Below, piece by piece: positions 44,271 through 53,497 of a DNA stretch of 64,000 bases (positions are counted from its first letter, which is position 1; each line of letters opens with the position of its first letter). This DNA is from Roseibaca calidilacus. GTDB lineage: Bacteria > Pseudomonadota > Alphaproteobacteria > Rhodobacterales > Rhodobacteraceae. Under the pieces are notes generated by a model. The model was not told where the DNA came from, made no database searches, and saw only the letters and a program-made list of their open reading frames with translations. The stretch covers positions 1,631,501 through 1,695,500 of the forward strand of contig NZ_FBYC01000004.1 in NCBI RefSeq assembly GCF_001517585.1, written 5' to 3'. Made by a program: the position numbers and the translations under genes.

Positions 44271-45362
44271 TTATCCCATCAGGCCGGGGTTCAGCACGCC
44301 GCGCGGGTCGAACTTGGCGCGCAAGCCCTGTGCGATGGCGGCAATCGGGGCAGGTTCGGGGTGGAACACAGGGATATCCGCCGCAGCCCCCCGCACCAAG
44401 GTCGCGTGACCCGCGATCGGGCCAATTCTGGCGCGCAGGTCGCAGCCTTCGGGCAGCAATGCCCAGATCAGCCCGCCGCCCCAGTCCATCTGCACGGGGG
44501 CGCCGATCTTAGCCACCACGGCGGGCGCATCCGATGGCTTGGCGGACACACGCCACACATCGCCCTGCGTGCCCGCAAACGCGGTCACATCACGGATATC
44601 GCGCCAAAGCGCTCGGCTCGCCTCGCCTTCCAGCACTTGCCAGTCCCCTCCCAAGGCCTCTGCCAGTGCTGCCTTGCGATAGCGGATCTGCTCCGAGAAC
44701 CCCTCGATCCGCAGGCAAACCCGACCACGCACGTCGCGCGCGGCGGCATTTACCTCATAAGGTGTGCCCAGCGCGTCCGACATGGTCCGCACCGCCGCGG
44801 CGGGCGTCATCGCGTCGCTTACCAGCGTCGCCTGCATCTCGGGCACTGGCAACAGCTTGAAACTGCATTCGGTCAACACGCCCAGCGTGCCCCATGACCC
44901 AGCCATCAGTTTGACCAGATCATAGCCGGTCACGTTCTTCATCACGCGCCCGCCATTCTTCACAACCCGCCCGGTGCCATCTACGAAACGCACCCCGATC
45001 AGGCTGTCGCGACATGCCCCCACACTGATCCTACGCGGACCAGAGGCATTGGCAGCCACCATCCCCCCCACGGTCGGAACACCCTCTATGCCCAACACGG
45101 CGCGCATATCCATCGGCTCGAAGGGCAATCGCTGGTTCTCTGCCGCCAGCGCCGCCTCGACATCGGCCAAGGGCGTGCCCGCCCCCGCAACCAGCGTCAA
45201 GGCGCCCGGCTCATAAAGCGAGATCCCTGATAGCCCCCCGGTCTCAAGCACCGTGCCAAGGCCTGTAGCTCTCAGGCTGCGCGTGCCGCCGCCGCGAATA
45301 CGCAACGGGCCGCTGGCCTCGCGTATGATCTCTGACACTTCCGTTTCACTGGCCGGGCGCAT
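44271..45362 (-). CDS. glcE: Glycolate oxidase FAD-binding subunit GlcE
   Basis: A 363-residue FAD_binding_4-type protein, shorter than GlcD. The FAD region includes RIRGGGTRSLRATG, VGGMVAANASGPRRIS and VTGYDLVKLMAGSWGTLGV. It ends in FDPRGVLNPG. It is the second subunit of the GlcDEF complex that oxidises glycolate to glyoxylate. A 154-base intergenic region with a repeat separates it from glcD. Confidence 0.92.
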   Translation of the reverse strand: MRPASETEVSEIIREASGPLRIRGGGTRSLRATGLGTVLETGGLSGISLYEPGALTLVAGAGTPLADVEAALAAENQRLPFEPMDMRAVLGIEGVPTVGGMVAANASGPRRISVGACRDSLIGVRFVDGTGRVVKNGGRVMKNVTGYDLVKLMAGSWGTLGVLTECSFKLLPVPEMQATLVSDAMTPAAAVRTMSDALGTPYEVNAAARDVRGRVCLRIEGFSEQIRYRKAALAEALGGDWQVLEGEASRALWRDIRDVTAFAGTQGDVWRVSAKPSDAPAVVAKIGAPVQMDWGGGLIWALLPEGCDLRARIGPIAGHATLVRGAAADIPVFHPEPAPIAAIAQGLRAKFDPRGVLNPGLMG

Positions 45363-45390
45363 AAGCGGCCCTCCTTCTCAGGCTGGCTAT

Positions 45391-45460
45391 TTCATCCTTG
45401 CCCCAAATATCCTGGGGGTGAATGGGCGCGTCAGCGCCCAGAGGGGGCAAAGCCCCCTGA
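45391..45460. repeat. Copy B of the intergenic repeat with G/C hairpin, between glcD and glcE
   Basis: The core TTCATCCTTGCCCCAAATAT (45391-45410) is followed by CCTGGGG and two hairpins: GGGCGC-GTCA-GCGCCC (45424-45439) and GGGGGCAAAGCCCCC. It is shared with copies at 30631 (minus) and 63047. It lies inside the glc operon, reading opposite to the genes. Confidence 0.65.
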
Positions 45461-45516
45461 CGCCAAGTCACGCAAAATGGGAACCGGTATTGCACGACAA
45501 GACAAGCCTTCCCGCG

Positions 45517-46950
45517 CTAGGCCGCGCGCCGTGCGGCGCTGGCCGCCAGCGGGAAAACCTTTGCGGGGTTCAGCAACCAGTCCGGGTCGAACACGTCTTT
45601 TACGCCCATCTGCGCATCCAGATCGTCGGGCGCGAATTGCACAGTCATCAAGTCGCGTTTCTCGATCCCCACGCCGTGTTCGCCGGTCAGACAGCCGCCC
45701 ACCTCGACACAGAGTTTCAAGATCTCTGCGCCGAACGCCTCGCACAGTTCAAGATCGCCGGGCTTGTTCGCATCATACAGGATCAGCGGGTGCATGTTGC
45801 CATCGCCTGCGTGGAACACATTGGCCACGCCCAGCCCGAATTCTTTCGACATCTCGCCAATGCGTTTCAGCACGAAAGGCAGGCTGGACACCGGGATCGT
45901 TCCGTCAAGGCACATGTAATCGGCAATCTGCCCCATCGCGCCAAAGGCAGATTTGCGCCCCAGCCAGATTTTCTTGCTTTCCTCGTCCGACTGGCTTTCG
46001 CGCAACTCGACCGGGTTATGGCGGCGGGCGATCTGCTTTATCAGGCCAAGCTGTTCGTCAATTTCGGCATCAGACCCCTCAACCTCGACAATCAACAACG
46101 CTTCGCAATCGGGGTAGCCCGCCTTGGCAAAATCCTCTGTCGCGCGGATGCAGGGGCGGTCCATGAATTCAATCGCCACGGGCAGCACACCCGCCTTTAT
46201 AATGTCAGACACGCATTCGCCCGCCACCTCGTTGCTGTCGAACCCCATCAGCACGGGGCGCGCGCCTTCGGGTTTGGGCAGAATGCGCAGCGTCGCCTCG
46301 GTCACGATGCCCAACTGTCCTTCCGACCCGCAGATCAGGCCCAGCAGGTCATAGCCCGCGGCATCCAGATGCGCGCCGCCCAGTTCGATCACCTCTCCCG
46401 CCATGGTGACAAGCGTCAAGCCCAGCAGGTTGTTGGTGGTCACGCCGTATTTCAGGCAATGCGCACCGCCAGAGTTCATGGCAATATTGCCAGCAATCGC
46501 GCAGGCCAATTGGCTGCTTGGGTCGGGTGCGTAGAAGAACCCGTCGCCTTCGACCTCTCCGGTCACGGCAAGGTTGGTGATGCCCGATTGCACGCGTATG
46601 AAGCGGTCGTCCAGACTGACTTCCAACACCTCCCGCAAGCGCGCCACGCCCAGAATGACCGAATCCTCGGTTGGTAGCGCGCCGCCAGCCAGCGACGTGC
46701 CCGACCCGCGCGGCACGACGGGCACACCTTCGGAATGGCAGATTTTCATGATGGCAGCGACCTGTTCGGTACTGTCGGGCAGCACAACGGCCATGGGCAA
46801 GCAGCGATAGGCGGTCAGCGCGTCGCATTCATAGGCGCGGCGCTCGGCTTCGTCAGAGATCAGCGCCTCTGACGGCAATTCTGCCGCCAGCCGGGCGATC
46901 ACGCGGTCGCGCTTTGATAGAATCGCAGCATTCGGGATTGGCATTTCCAT
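45517..46950 (-). CDS. glcD: Glycolate oxidase subunit GlcD
   Basis: A 477-residue FAD-linked oxidase (FAD_binding_4 plus C-terminal glycolate oxidase domain). Visible are VPRGSGTSLAGGALPTED, AGNIAMNSGGAHCLKYGVT, CGSEGQLGIVTEATLR, and GDGNMHPLILYD, GEHGVGIEKRD. The start at 46950 has GGGAGGA upstream; the frame opens 19 codons earlier. It is first in the glcD-glcE-glcF order. No GlcC-type regulator lies beside it. Confidence 0.94.
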   Translation of the reverse strand: MEMPIPNAAILSKRDRVIARLAAELPSEALISDEAERRAYECDALTAYRCLPMAVVLPDSTEQVAAIMKICHSEGVPVVPRGSGTSLAGGALPTEDSVILGVARLREVLEVSLDDRFIRVQSGITNLAVTGEVEGDGFFYAPDPSSQLACAIAGNIAMNSGGAHCLKYGVTTNNLLGLTLVTMAGEVIELGGAHLDAAGYDLLGLICGSEGQLGIVTEATLRILPKPEGARPVLMGFDSNEVAGECVSDIIKAGVLPVAIEFMDRPCIRATEDFAKAGYPDCEALLIVEVEGSDAEIDEQLGLIKQIARRHNPVELRESQSDEESKKIWLGRKSAFGAMGQIADYMCLDGTIPVSSLPFVLKRIGEMSKEFGLGVANVFHAGDGNMHPLILYDANKPGDLELCEAFGAEILKLCVEVGGCLTGEHGVGIEKRDLMTVQFAPDDLDAQMGVKDVFDPDWLLNPAKVFPLAASAARRAA

Positions 46951-47017
46951 CGTCGGTCCTCCCAGCCGGTATTGGTAAAATAATATTACCAATTTTGCAG
47001 AAAGCAAGCAAAACCTG

Positions 47018-47620
47018 TCATGCCGGTTTGTGGGCGATGAAATCGATCAATGCCGACATGCCGCAATGGCCGGTGCCTTCCTGAATCTCTCGGTCATAGG
47101 CGCGGCAAAGATCAACCTGCCAGCCCGGAAAGCCCGCGCGCAACATATCCTCGGTATACAGGTTTTCCACGGCACGCGGCCCGCCAGTGCCATAGGCCAG
47201 TTGCTCGGGCCGGTAGCCATGCAGGAACAGCACGCCGCCGGGGCGCAGGCAATCCGCCATCTGCGCGAACATTGCCGCGCGGTCCGCAGGCCCGGTGAAC
47301 TGAATGAAAATGCCCACCACCAGATGGAACGCGCCGCGCCATGCCTCGGGCCACTCGGCCAACAGGTCGGCTTGCTGAAAATCAACCGTCACACCCCGTG
47401 CCTTGGCCAGCGCCTGCGCTTTGGCCAAGGCCGACGGCGCGTAATCCGCCGCAGTGACCTGCACGCCCTGTTGCGCCATAAAGACAGAGTTGCGCCCTTC
47501 GCCATCGGCCACGGCAAGCGCGCGCTGGCCCGACACCAACAAGCGCGCATGGTCGCGCAGCGCGGCGGCAGGTTCGGTGCCAAAGACATAGTCAGGTGTC
47601 GCGAAACGTGTTTCCCACAT
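47018..47620 (-). CDS. SAM-dependent methyltransferase (class I)
   Basis: A 200-residue Rossmann-type methyltransferase. SAM-binding features include ALAVADGEGRNSVFMAQQG (motif I with an acidic loop), VTAADYAPSALAKA (motif II, acidic residue at the end) and GVLFLHGYRPEQLAYGTGG. It starts MWETRF and resembles TehB/tellurite-resistance-type small methyltransferases. The start at 47620 is preferred; the frame extends 21 codons upstream. The substrate is unknown. Confidence 0.82.
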   Translation of the reverse strand: MWETRFATPDYVFGTEPAAALRDHARLLVSGQRALAVADGEGRNSVFMAQQGVQVTAADYAPSALAKAQALAKARGVTVDFQQADLLAEWPEAWRGAFHLVVGIFIQFTGPADRAAMFAQMADCLRPGGVLFLHGYRPEQLAYGTGGPRAVENLYTEDMLRAGFPGWQVDLCRAYDREIQEGTGHCGMSALIDFIAHKPA

Positions 47621-47734
47621 GGGTATTTCCTTCGGCTGCGAGCCGAGAGCATGGCGCAGCGCCGAATAAAAGGGAACACCCAAGGGCTGCCCGCCGCTAG
47701 TGGCAACATAGCACCGGGCCGGGCGACGGCCAGA

Positions 47735-48865
47735 TCAGCCCGCGGCCAGCATCTGAAGCAGCGCTGCGCGATCAAGCGCGACAGGGTTTGCTTTGTAGGA
47801 CGACGAACGCACGGCTTCGTCAGCAAGCTCTGAATGCATCGCATCGGTAACGCCCAGCTCTGACAGGCGGGGCAGGCCCTTGGCGCGGCACCATTCCGCG
47901 AATCCCTGCACGCTGCCGAACTGCTCTGCTATGCGGTCCATGACCCAAGCAATGCGCTCTGCGGCTATGCTGCCTGTCGGCGCAGCCTGCGCATTGCCGC
48001 GCAACACCGGGACCAGCAAGGCGCCGCAAATCGCCCCATGCGCAGCCCCGGTGCGCCCGCCGATCACGCCTGCAAAGCCATGCACGGCCCCCAGACCGGA
48101 ATTTGCAAGCGCCATGCCGCCGAACACACTTGTCAGCGCCATATCGTCCCAAGCGGTTGCATCGCCCCTGTCCAGCAGCCTGTGCAGGGCCTGCAATCCG
48201 CGCGGAATGGCATCGCGGCACAGGGCATCGGTCATCGGATTGGCGCGCGAACAGATGAAGGGTTCGATGACCTGCGTGATCGCATCCAGGCCCGACGTGA
48301 GCGTAACCTGCGCGGGGCATGACATGCACAGGTCAGGGTCCACCAACGCCAAGGCAGGATAAAGCCGCGGGTCGCGCAAGCTGACCTTGCGCCCGGCGTC
48401 GGGAATCTGGATCACCGCGTTGCGGGTAACTTCGGCCCCTGTCCCTGCGGTCGTCGGGATCGCCACAAGCGGCAAAGGGGCAACATCAAGCGGTTGCCCC
48501 GCGCCCACCACTTCCAGATAGCGCATGGCGCTATGCGGTGCGGGAACAAGCGCGGCCAGCGCCTTGCCATGGTCAATGACTGCCCCGCCGCCAATGGCGA
48601 TGACCAAATCAGGGCCAAAGGCACGGGCGCGGGCAGCATTGGCTTCGACACTTGGCAAATCAGGTTCGCCGCTGGCAAGCAGATCCAGCACCTCGCACCC
48701 ATGGCGCAAACCGTGCAACACCGCATCCGCCGCAGCCACGGACCGCGAGCGCAGCAGCAGCACCCGCCGGGCCTGCGCCTGCGCGAATGGCACCGCGTCC
48801 ATGCAGGTGCCGCGCCCGAAGCGCAGCGTGCCCGCCGTGGCAAAGCTGAAACTTGTGACAGTCAT
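47735..48865 (-). CDS. Iron-type alcohol dehydrogenase family protein at the end of the glp operon
   Basis: A 376-residue group-III (Fe-ADH) dehydrogenase. The NAD-binding GGGAVIDHGKA loop, the GSGAE-like PTTAGTGAEVTRNAV block and metal ligands in SGLDAITQVIEPF and AVHGFAGVIGGRTGAAHG are visible. It starts 54 bases after glpK on the same strand, so it may be part of the glycerol operon and act on glycerol or an aldehyde from it. Members of this family also reduce other aldehydes, so the substrate is unproven. The start at 48865 is used. Confidence 0.83.
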   Translation of the reverse strand: MTVTSFSFATAGTLRFGRGTCMDAVPFAQAQARRVLLLRSRSVAAADAVLHGLRHGCEVLDLLASGEPDLPSVEANAARARAFGPDLVIAIGGGAVIDHGKALAALVPAPHSAMRYLEVVGAGQPLDVAPLPLVAIPTTAGTGAEVTRNAVIQIPDAGRKVSLRDPRLYPALALVDPDLCMSCPAQVTLTSGLDAITQVIEPFICSRANPMTDALCRDAIPRGLQALHRLLDRGDATAWDDMALTSVFGGMALANSGLGAVHGFAGVIGGRTGAAHGAICGALLVPVLRGNAQAAPTGSIAAERIAWVMDRIAEQFGSVQGFAEWCRAKGLPRLSELGVTDAMHSELADEAVRSSSYKANPVALDRAALLQMLAAG

Positions 48866-48919
48866 ATGCGGCGCGACCTTTCTTCCCAAAAGCGGGGACG
48901 GATTGCCCCCACGCATACC

Positions 48920-50407
48920 CTAGACGGCCTGCACAGCGTTTACCGCGCGCTTCCAGCGTGCGTAGCGGGCCGTGCGGGCGTCAGCATCCATCGCGGCGGT
49001 GAACTGGCGCTCTATCTGCCAGCCCTTGGCAAATTCCGCCATGTCGGGCCAGACGCCCGCGCGTTGGCCTGCCAGCCATGCCGCGCCAAGCGCGGTGGTT
49101 TCCAGCACCTGCGGGCGGTCGACCGGCGCGCCGATGATGTCTGACAAGAACTGCATAGCGTAGTCATTCGCGGCCATGCCCCCATCCACGCGCAAGCTGG
49201 GCTGCGCGCCCTCGCGCGCCCAGTCGGCTTGCATCGCCTCTAGCAGGTCGCGGGTCTGGTAGCCGACCGACTCCAGTGCCGCGCGGGCAAATTCGGCGGG
49301 GCCCGAATTGCGCGTCATGCCAAAGATCGCGCCGCGCGCGTCGGGCTTCCAATAGGGGGCGCCAAGCCCCACGAAGGCAGGCACAAGGACAAGGTCTTGG
49401 CTTGGGTCAGCCTGTTCGGCCAGCGCTTGGGTTTCGGGGGCGGCGCGGATTACCTTGATCCCGTCGCGCAACCATTGCACCACCGCACCTGCAATAAAAA
49501 TAGACCCTTCCAGCGCGTAGGTGGGTTTGCCGTCCAACTGGTAGGCCACCGTCGTCAACAGCTTGTTGGTCGAGGCAACCGGCGTCTCGCCGGTATTGAG
49601 AACCGCGAAACACCCGGTGCCATAGGTGGATTTCATCATGCCGGGGGTAAAGCAAGCCTGCCCGATGGTCGCCGCCTGCTGGTCGCCTGCAACACCAAGG
49701 ATGGGAATTTCATGGCCGAACAGGTCCGCGCGGGTGTGCCCGAAATCGGCGGCGCAATCGCGCACCTCTGGCAGCACCGCGACGGGAATGTCGAACAGGT
49801 CGCAGATGGTCTGGCTCCACCGGCCCTTGTGAATATCATAAAGCATGGTGCGCGCGGCATTGGTGGCGTCGGTTGCATGCACTTTGCCACCGGTCAGGTT
49901 CCAGATCAGCCAAGTATCGACCGTGCCGAAAGCCAGCTCTCCGCGCTTGGCGCGTTCGCGCGCGCCCTCCACGGTGTCGAGAATGTATTTCAGCTTGGTG
50001 GCCGAGAAATACGGGTCCGCCAAAAGCCCGGTGCGCGCGGTTATCATCGGCTCATGCCCAGCCTCGCGCAGGCGTGCGCAAAAATCGGCGGTGCGGCGGT
50101 CTTGCCAGACAATCGCGTTATGGATGGGCCTGCCGGTCTTGCGGTCCCAGACAAGCGTTGTTTCGCGCTGGTTGGTAATGCCGATGGCGGCAATATCGCG
50201 CGCCGACAGCCCGGCCTTTTCAATCGCGGCGCGCGCGGTTGCAGCGGTGGTGGCCCAGAGGTCCGAGGCCTCATGCTCTACCCAGCCTGATTGCGGGTAA
50301 TGCTGGGTGAATTCTTCCTGCGCGACGGCCTTTATCCGCATGGTGCCATCGAACACGATCCCCCGGCTGGATGTGGTCCCCTGATCGAGTGCAAGAATAT
50401 AGCCCAT
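48920..50407 (-). CDS. glpK: Glycerol kinase
   Basis: A 495-residue FGGY kinase that phosphorylates glycerol with ATP. Motifs visible are [28 protein letters not shown], the FGGY-family block [18 protein letters not shown] and [13 protein letters not shown]. Length is normal. Its start is about 125 bases after glpV, with a terminator-like hairpin in between. It is the kinase gene of the glp operon. Confidence 0.96.
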   Translation of the reverse strand: MGYILALDQGTTSSRGIVFDGTMRIKAVAQEEFTQHYPQSGWVEHEASDLWATTAATARAAIEKAGLSARDIAAIGITNQRETTLVWDRKTGRPIHNAIVWQDRRTADFCARLREAGHEPMITARTGLLADPYFSATKLKYILDTVEGARERAKRGELAFGTVDTWLIWNLTGGKVHATDATNAARTMLYDIHKGRWSQTICDLFDIPVAVLPEVRDCAADFGHTRADLFGHEIPILGVAGDQQAATIGQACFTPGMMKSTYGTGCFAVLNTGETPVASTNKLLTTVAYQLDGKPTYALEGSIFIAGAVVQWLRDGIKVIRAAPETQALAEQADPSQDLVLVPAFVGLGAPYWKPDARGAIFGMTRNSGPAEFARAALESVGYQTRDLLEAMQADWAREGAQPSLRVDGGMAANDYAMQFLSDIIGAPVDRPQVLETTALGAAWLAGQRAGVWPDMAEFAKGWQIERQFTAAMDADARTARYARWKRAVNAVQAV

Positions 50408-50453
50408 CGACGCCTCCTCTGCGCGAAACCGGTGTATCCGCTTGAATTTTTGT

Positions 50454-50488
50454 CAAAAATGGCGCGGTAGCGCAATCGCCACCGCGCC
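50454..50488 (-). terminator. Terminator-like hairpin between glpV and glpK
   Basis: On the minus strand GGCGCGGT and ACCGCGCC form a perfect eight-pair stem (50461-50488) around a 12-base loop, followed by ATTTTT. It is about 45 bases after the glpV stop and 47 bases before glpK. It could lower expression of glpK relative to glpV, or end a glpV-only transcript. Confidence 0.65.
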
Positions 50489-50532
50489 AAGGGATGCGGG
50501 GCCATGCCAAAGCACAGCCCCGGCAGTCGGGT

Positions 50533-52245
50533 TTATTCCGTCCAGCGGCGGATCAGGTCATCATAGGCGACGGTCATGGGCGTGCCCTTCTCGTCCTCGA
50601 GCTTGGGCCAAGGGGCGCCGGGCTGTTCCAGCCAGTAGGACTCGTCCCGCGGCTCGTTCAGGACCGGGCCGAATTCGCCCTGCACGCCGGCGCGTTCCAG
50701 ACGGGCCATGACGGCTTCTTGCTGGTCGCAAAGTGCGTTCATGGCTTCCTGCGCGGTGCGTGCGCCAGAGGACGCATCCCCGATATTCTGCCACCACAGC
50801 TGCGCTAGGCGCGGATAATCCGGCACGTTGAAGCCCGTATCCGTCCACTTCTCACGCTCGGGCGAGCGGTAGAATTCCACCAGACCACCCAAGCGCGGCG
50901 CGCGTTCGGTGAAGCTGTCATGGTTGATGGTGGATTCGCGGATAAAGGTCAGACCGTAATGCGACTTGGCCACATCGACGGTTTTCGACGCGATGAACTG
51001 CGCATAAAGCCATGCGGCCTGTGCCCGATCGGTCGGTGTCGATTCCAGAATGGTGGCAGAGCCCACATCCTGATAGCCAACCTTCATGCCCTCTTGCCAG
51101 TAAGCGCCATGCGGGCTGGGCGCCATGCGCCATTTCGGCGTGCCGTCCTCGTTCATCACCGGCAGGTCCGGGGCGACCATGTCGGCCGTAAACGCGGTAT
51201 ACCAGAAGATCTGCTGCGCGATATTGCCCTGCGCCGGGATCGGGCCCGATTCAGAGAAGTTCATCCCGTTGGCTTCGCGGGGCGCGTAGTTCTGCAACCA
51301 ATCGACGTATTTCTCGATCGAATAGACCGCGGCCGGGCTGTTGGTTGCCCCGCCACGCGCCACACAAGACCCAACTGTCTGGAAGTTCTCGTTCACGCGC
51401 AGGCCCCATTCATCGACCGGCACACCATTGGGCAGGCCAAGGTCAGAGGCCCCTGCCATCGACAGCCACGCATCGGTAAAGCGCCAACCCAGCGACGGGT
51501 CGCGGCGGCCATAATCCATGTGGCCGTAAACGGTCTGGCCGTCGATCTCGCGGCCCGTAAAGAAGGCGGCGATATCTTCATAGGCAGACCAGTTCACCGG
51601 AACGCCCAGTTCATAGCCATATTCGGCTTCAAACTCTGCCTTGATTTCGGGATCGTTGAACCAGTCATAGCGGAACCAGTAAAGGTTCGCGAATTGCTGC
51701 ACGGGAAGCTGATACAGCTTGTCATCCGGCCCGGTGGCCGAGGCCAGCCCGATGAAATCGTCCAGATCAAGGCCGGGGTTGGTGAAGTCCGCGCCATCGC
51801 CTGCCATCCAGTCGGTCAGGTTGCGGGTCTGCTGGTAGCGCCAATGGGTGCCGATCAGGTCGGCATCGTTGATATACAGGTCGAACACGTTTTCGCCGGT
51901 CTGCATCTGCGTTTGCAGGCGCTCGACCACGTCGCCTTCGCTGATCAGCGTGTGGGTAAAGTTGATGCCCGTCATCTCGCTGAACGCGGGGGCCAGAACG
52001 CTGGCTTCCCATTCATGGGTGGTGATGGTTTCCGACACGACATTGATGGTCATGCCGCGGAACGGCTCTGCCGCCTCGATGAACCATTGCAGTTCTGCTT
52101 CCTGCTCTTCGCGGGTCAGGGCCGACATATCGCCGATATGTTCATCAAGGAAAGCGCGGGCGGCGTCCATATCGGCAAAAGCCGGACTGCCCATCACGGT
52201 CAGCGCCATCGCCAGCGCTGTGGATGTCTTGAATAGACGGTTCAT
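50533..52245 (-). CDS. glpV: Glycerol ABC transporter substrate-binding protein
   Basis: A 570-residue periplasmic binding protein with a signal peptide (TALAMALTVMGSPAFADM). It is larger than typical sugar-binding proteins (~420 residues), as in the GlpV type known from Rhizobium. Visible segments include MTINVVSETITTHEWEA, the AYEDIAAFFTGREI stretch and AAWLYAQFIASKTVD. It delivers glycerol to the GlpPQ permease. The start at 52245 is used. It is the sixth of seven transport-related genes in the operon after glpD. Confidence 0.88.
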   Translation of the reverse strand: MNRLFKTSTALAMALTVMGSPAFADMDAARAFLDEHIGDMSALTREEQEAELQWFIEAAEPFRGMTINVVSETITTHEWEASVLAPAFSEMTGINFTHTLISEGDVVERLQTQMQTGENVFDLYINDADLIGTHWRYQQTRNLTDWMAGDGADFTNPGLDLDDFIGLASATGPDDKLYQLPVQQFANLYWFRYDWFNDPEIKAEFEAEYGYELGVPVNWSAYEDIAAFFTGREIDGQTVYGHMDYGRRDPSLGWRFTDAWLSMAGASDLGLPNGVPVDEWGLRVNENFQTVGSCVARGGATNSPAAVYSIEKYVDWLQNYAPREANGMNFSESGPIPAQGNIAQQIFWYTAFTADMVAPDLPVMNEDGTPKWRMAPSPHGAYWQEGMKVGYQDVGSATILESTPTDRAQAAWLYAQFIASKTVDVAKSHYGLTFIRESTINHDSFTERAPRLGGLVEFYRSPEREKWTDTGFNVPDYPRLAQLWWQNIGDASSGARTAQEAMNALCDQQEAVMARLERAGVQGEFGPVLNEPRDESYWLEQPGAPWPKLEDEKGTPMTVAYDDLIRRWTE

Positions 52246-52350
52246 GTTATATCCTCCCATGGATTGAACCTACGGTTTTCAGTCCTTGCGTGTCCGGGCG
52301 CATTGCGGGCCTCTTCCCCCGCCTGTCCGGGCACGCGTTTATTCGCGCGC

Positions 52351-52629
52351 TCAGACCCAGCGGAAAACCGCTGCGGCATAAAGCGCGCAAATTCCAAGCG
52401 CCCACCATTGCGGCAGATCGCTCATCGCCAGCCAGCCCGAATTGATAAAGGCCGACCCCAGAAGCGTAATGAACAGCCGGTCCCCGCGCGTCGTTTCAAT
52501 TGTCAGGATGCCGCGACGCGGGGTTTCGGGATATTTGATTGCCAGAAGTGTGAAAATCAGCAGCAGACAGGCGATCGTGGCAAAGAAGATCGCGGTCGGT
52601 GCCGTCCATGCCATCCATGTCAGGTTCAT
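52351..52629 (-). CDS. glpU: Small membrane protein of the glycerol transporter operon (DUF2160, GlpU)
   Basis: A 92-residue protein with two or three membrane segments (PTAIFFATIACLLLIFTLLAIKY in part and WWALGICALYAAAVFRWV) and the YPETPRRGIL motif of DUF2160. In Rhizobium leguminosarum the matching gene is glpU, of unknown detailed role, in the same position between glpQ and glpV. It is 12 bases after glpQ. Confidence 0.85.
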   Translation of the reverse strand: MNLTWMAWTAPTAIFFATIACLLLIFTLLAIKYPETPRRGILTIETTRGDRLFITLLGSAFINSGWLAMSDLPQWWALGICALYAAAVFRWV

Positions 52630-52641
52630 GGCGTGCCCTCC

Positions 52642-53496
52642 TTATACGCGGCCCAGGGCAAAGCCCTTGGCGATGTAGTTGCGGACGAAATAGATCACCA
52701 GCGCACCGGGAACGATGGTCAGCACACCGGCGGCGGCCAGAACGCCCCAGTCAATGCCCGACGCCCCCACCGTGCGCGTCATGATCGAGGTGATCGGCTG
52801 CGCATGGACCGCCGTCAGCGTGCGCGACAGCAGCAATTCCACCCAAGAGAACATGAAGCAGAAGAACGCGGCCACCCCGATGCCAGAGGCGATCAGCGGC
52901 ATGAAGATCTTGACGAAGAATTTCGGGAAGGAATAGCCGTCGATATAGGCGGTCTCGTCAATTTCCTTGGGCACGCCGCGCATGAAACCTTCCAGAATCC
53001 AGACTGCAAGCGGCACGTTGAACAGCGTATGCGCCAGCGCCACGGCGATATGCGTGTCGAACAGCCCGACCGAGGAATAAAGCTGGAAAAACGGCAGCGC
53101 GAACACGGCTGGCGGTGCCATGCGATTGGTCAGCAACCAGAAGAACAGATGCTTGTCGCCCAGAAACCGGTAGCGGCTGAACGCATAGGCGGCAGGCAAG
53201 GCAACCGACAGCGATAGGACCGTGTTCATCACCACATAGGTGATCGAGTTGATATAGCCGATATACCAGCTGCGATCGGTCACAATGGTCAGGTAATTGT
53301 CGAATGTCGGGTTCTGCGGCCACAGGGTGAAAGCGCCGGTGATCTCGCGGTTGGTTTGCAAGCTCATCTTCACCAGCCAGTAGATCGGGATCAGCATGAA
53401 GGCCAGATAAAGCACCATCACCACATGGCGGGTCTGCACCTTTGGCAGCGCCAGTTTGCGTGCAGGGGCCGCGTAAGTATCGGTCGTTGACGCCAT
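52642..53496 (-). CDS. glpQ: Glycerol ABC transporter permease GlpQ
   Basis: A 284-residue permease of the MalG type with six predicted membrane segments. The EAA-like loop, for binding the ATPases, is near residues 175-195 (EIDETAYIDGYSFPKFF). It forms the channel with GlpP. It is one base after glpP. Confidence 0.9.
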   Translation of the reverse strand: MASTTDTYAAPARKLALPKVQTRHVVMVLYLAFMLIPIYWLVKMSLQTNREITGAFTLWPQNPTFDNYLTIVTDRSWYIGYINSITYVVMNTVLSLSVALPAAYAFSRYRFLGDKHLFFWLLTNRMAPPAVFALPFFQLYSSVGLFDTHIAVALAHTLFNVPLAVWILEGFMRGVPKEIDETAYIDGYSFPKFFVKIFMPLIASGIGVAAFFCFMFSWVELLLSRTLTAVHAQPITSIMTRTVGASGIDWGVLAAAGVLTIVPGALVIYFVRNYIAKGFALGRV

Positions 53497-53497
53497 G

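Noticed and set aside
45253-46677. Long plus-strand open frame of 474 codons over glcD
   Set aside because: Shadow of glcD in the opposite strand; the glcD frame has clear FAD-binding motifs.
50920-52236. Plus-strand open frame of 438 codons over glpV
   Set aside because: Antisense shadow; glpV has a signal peptide and fits its operon.
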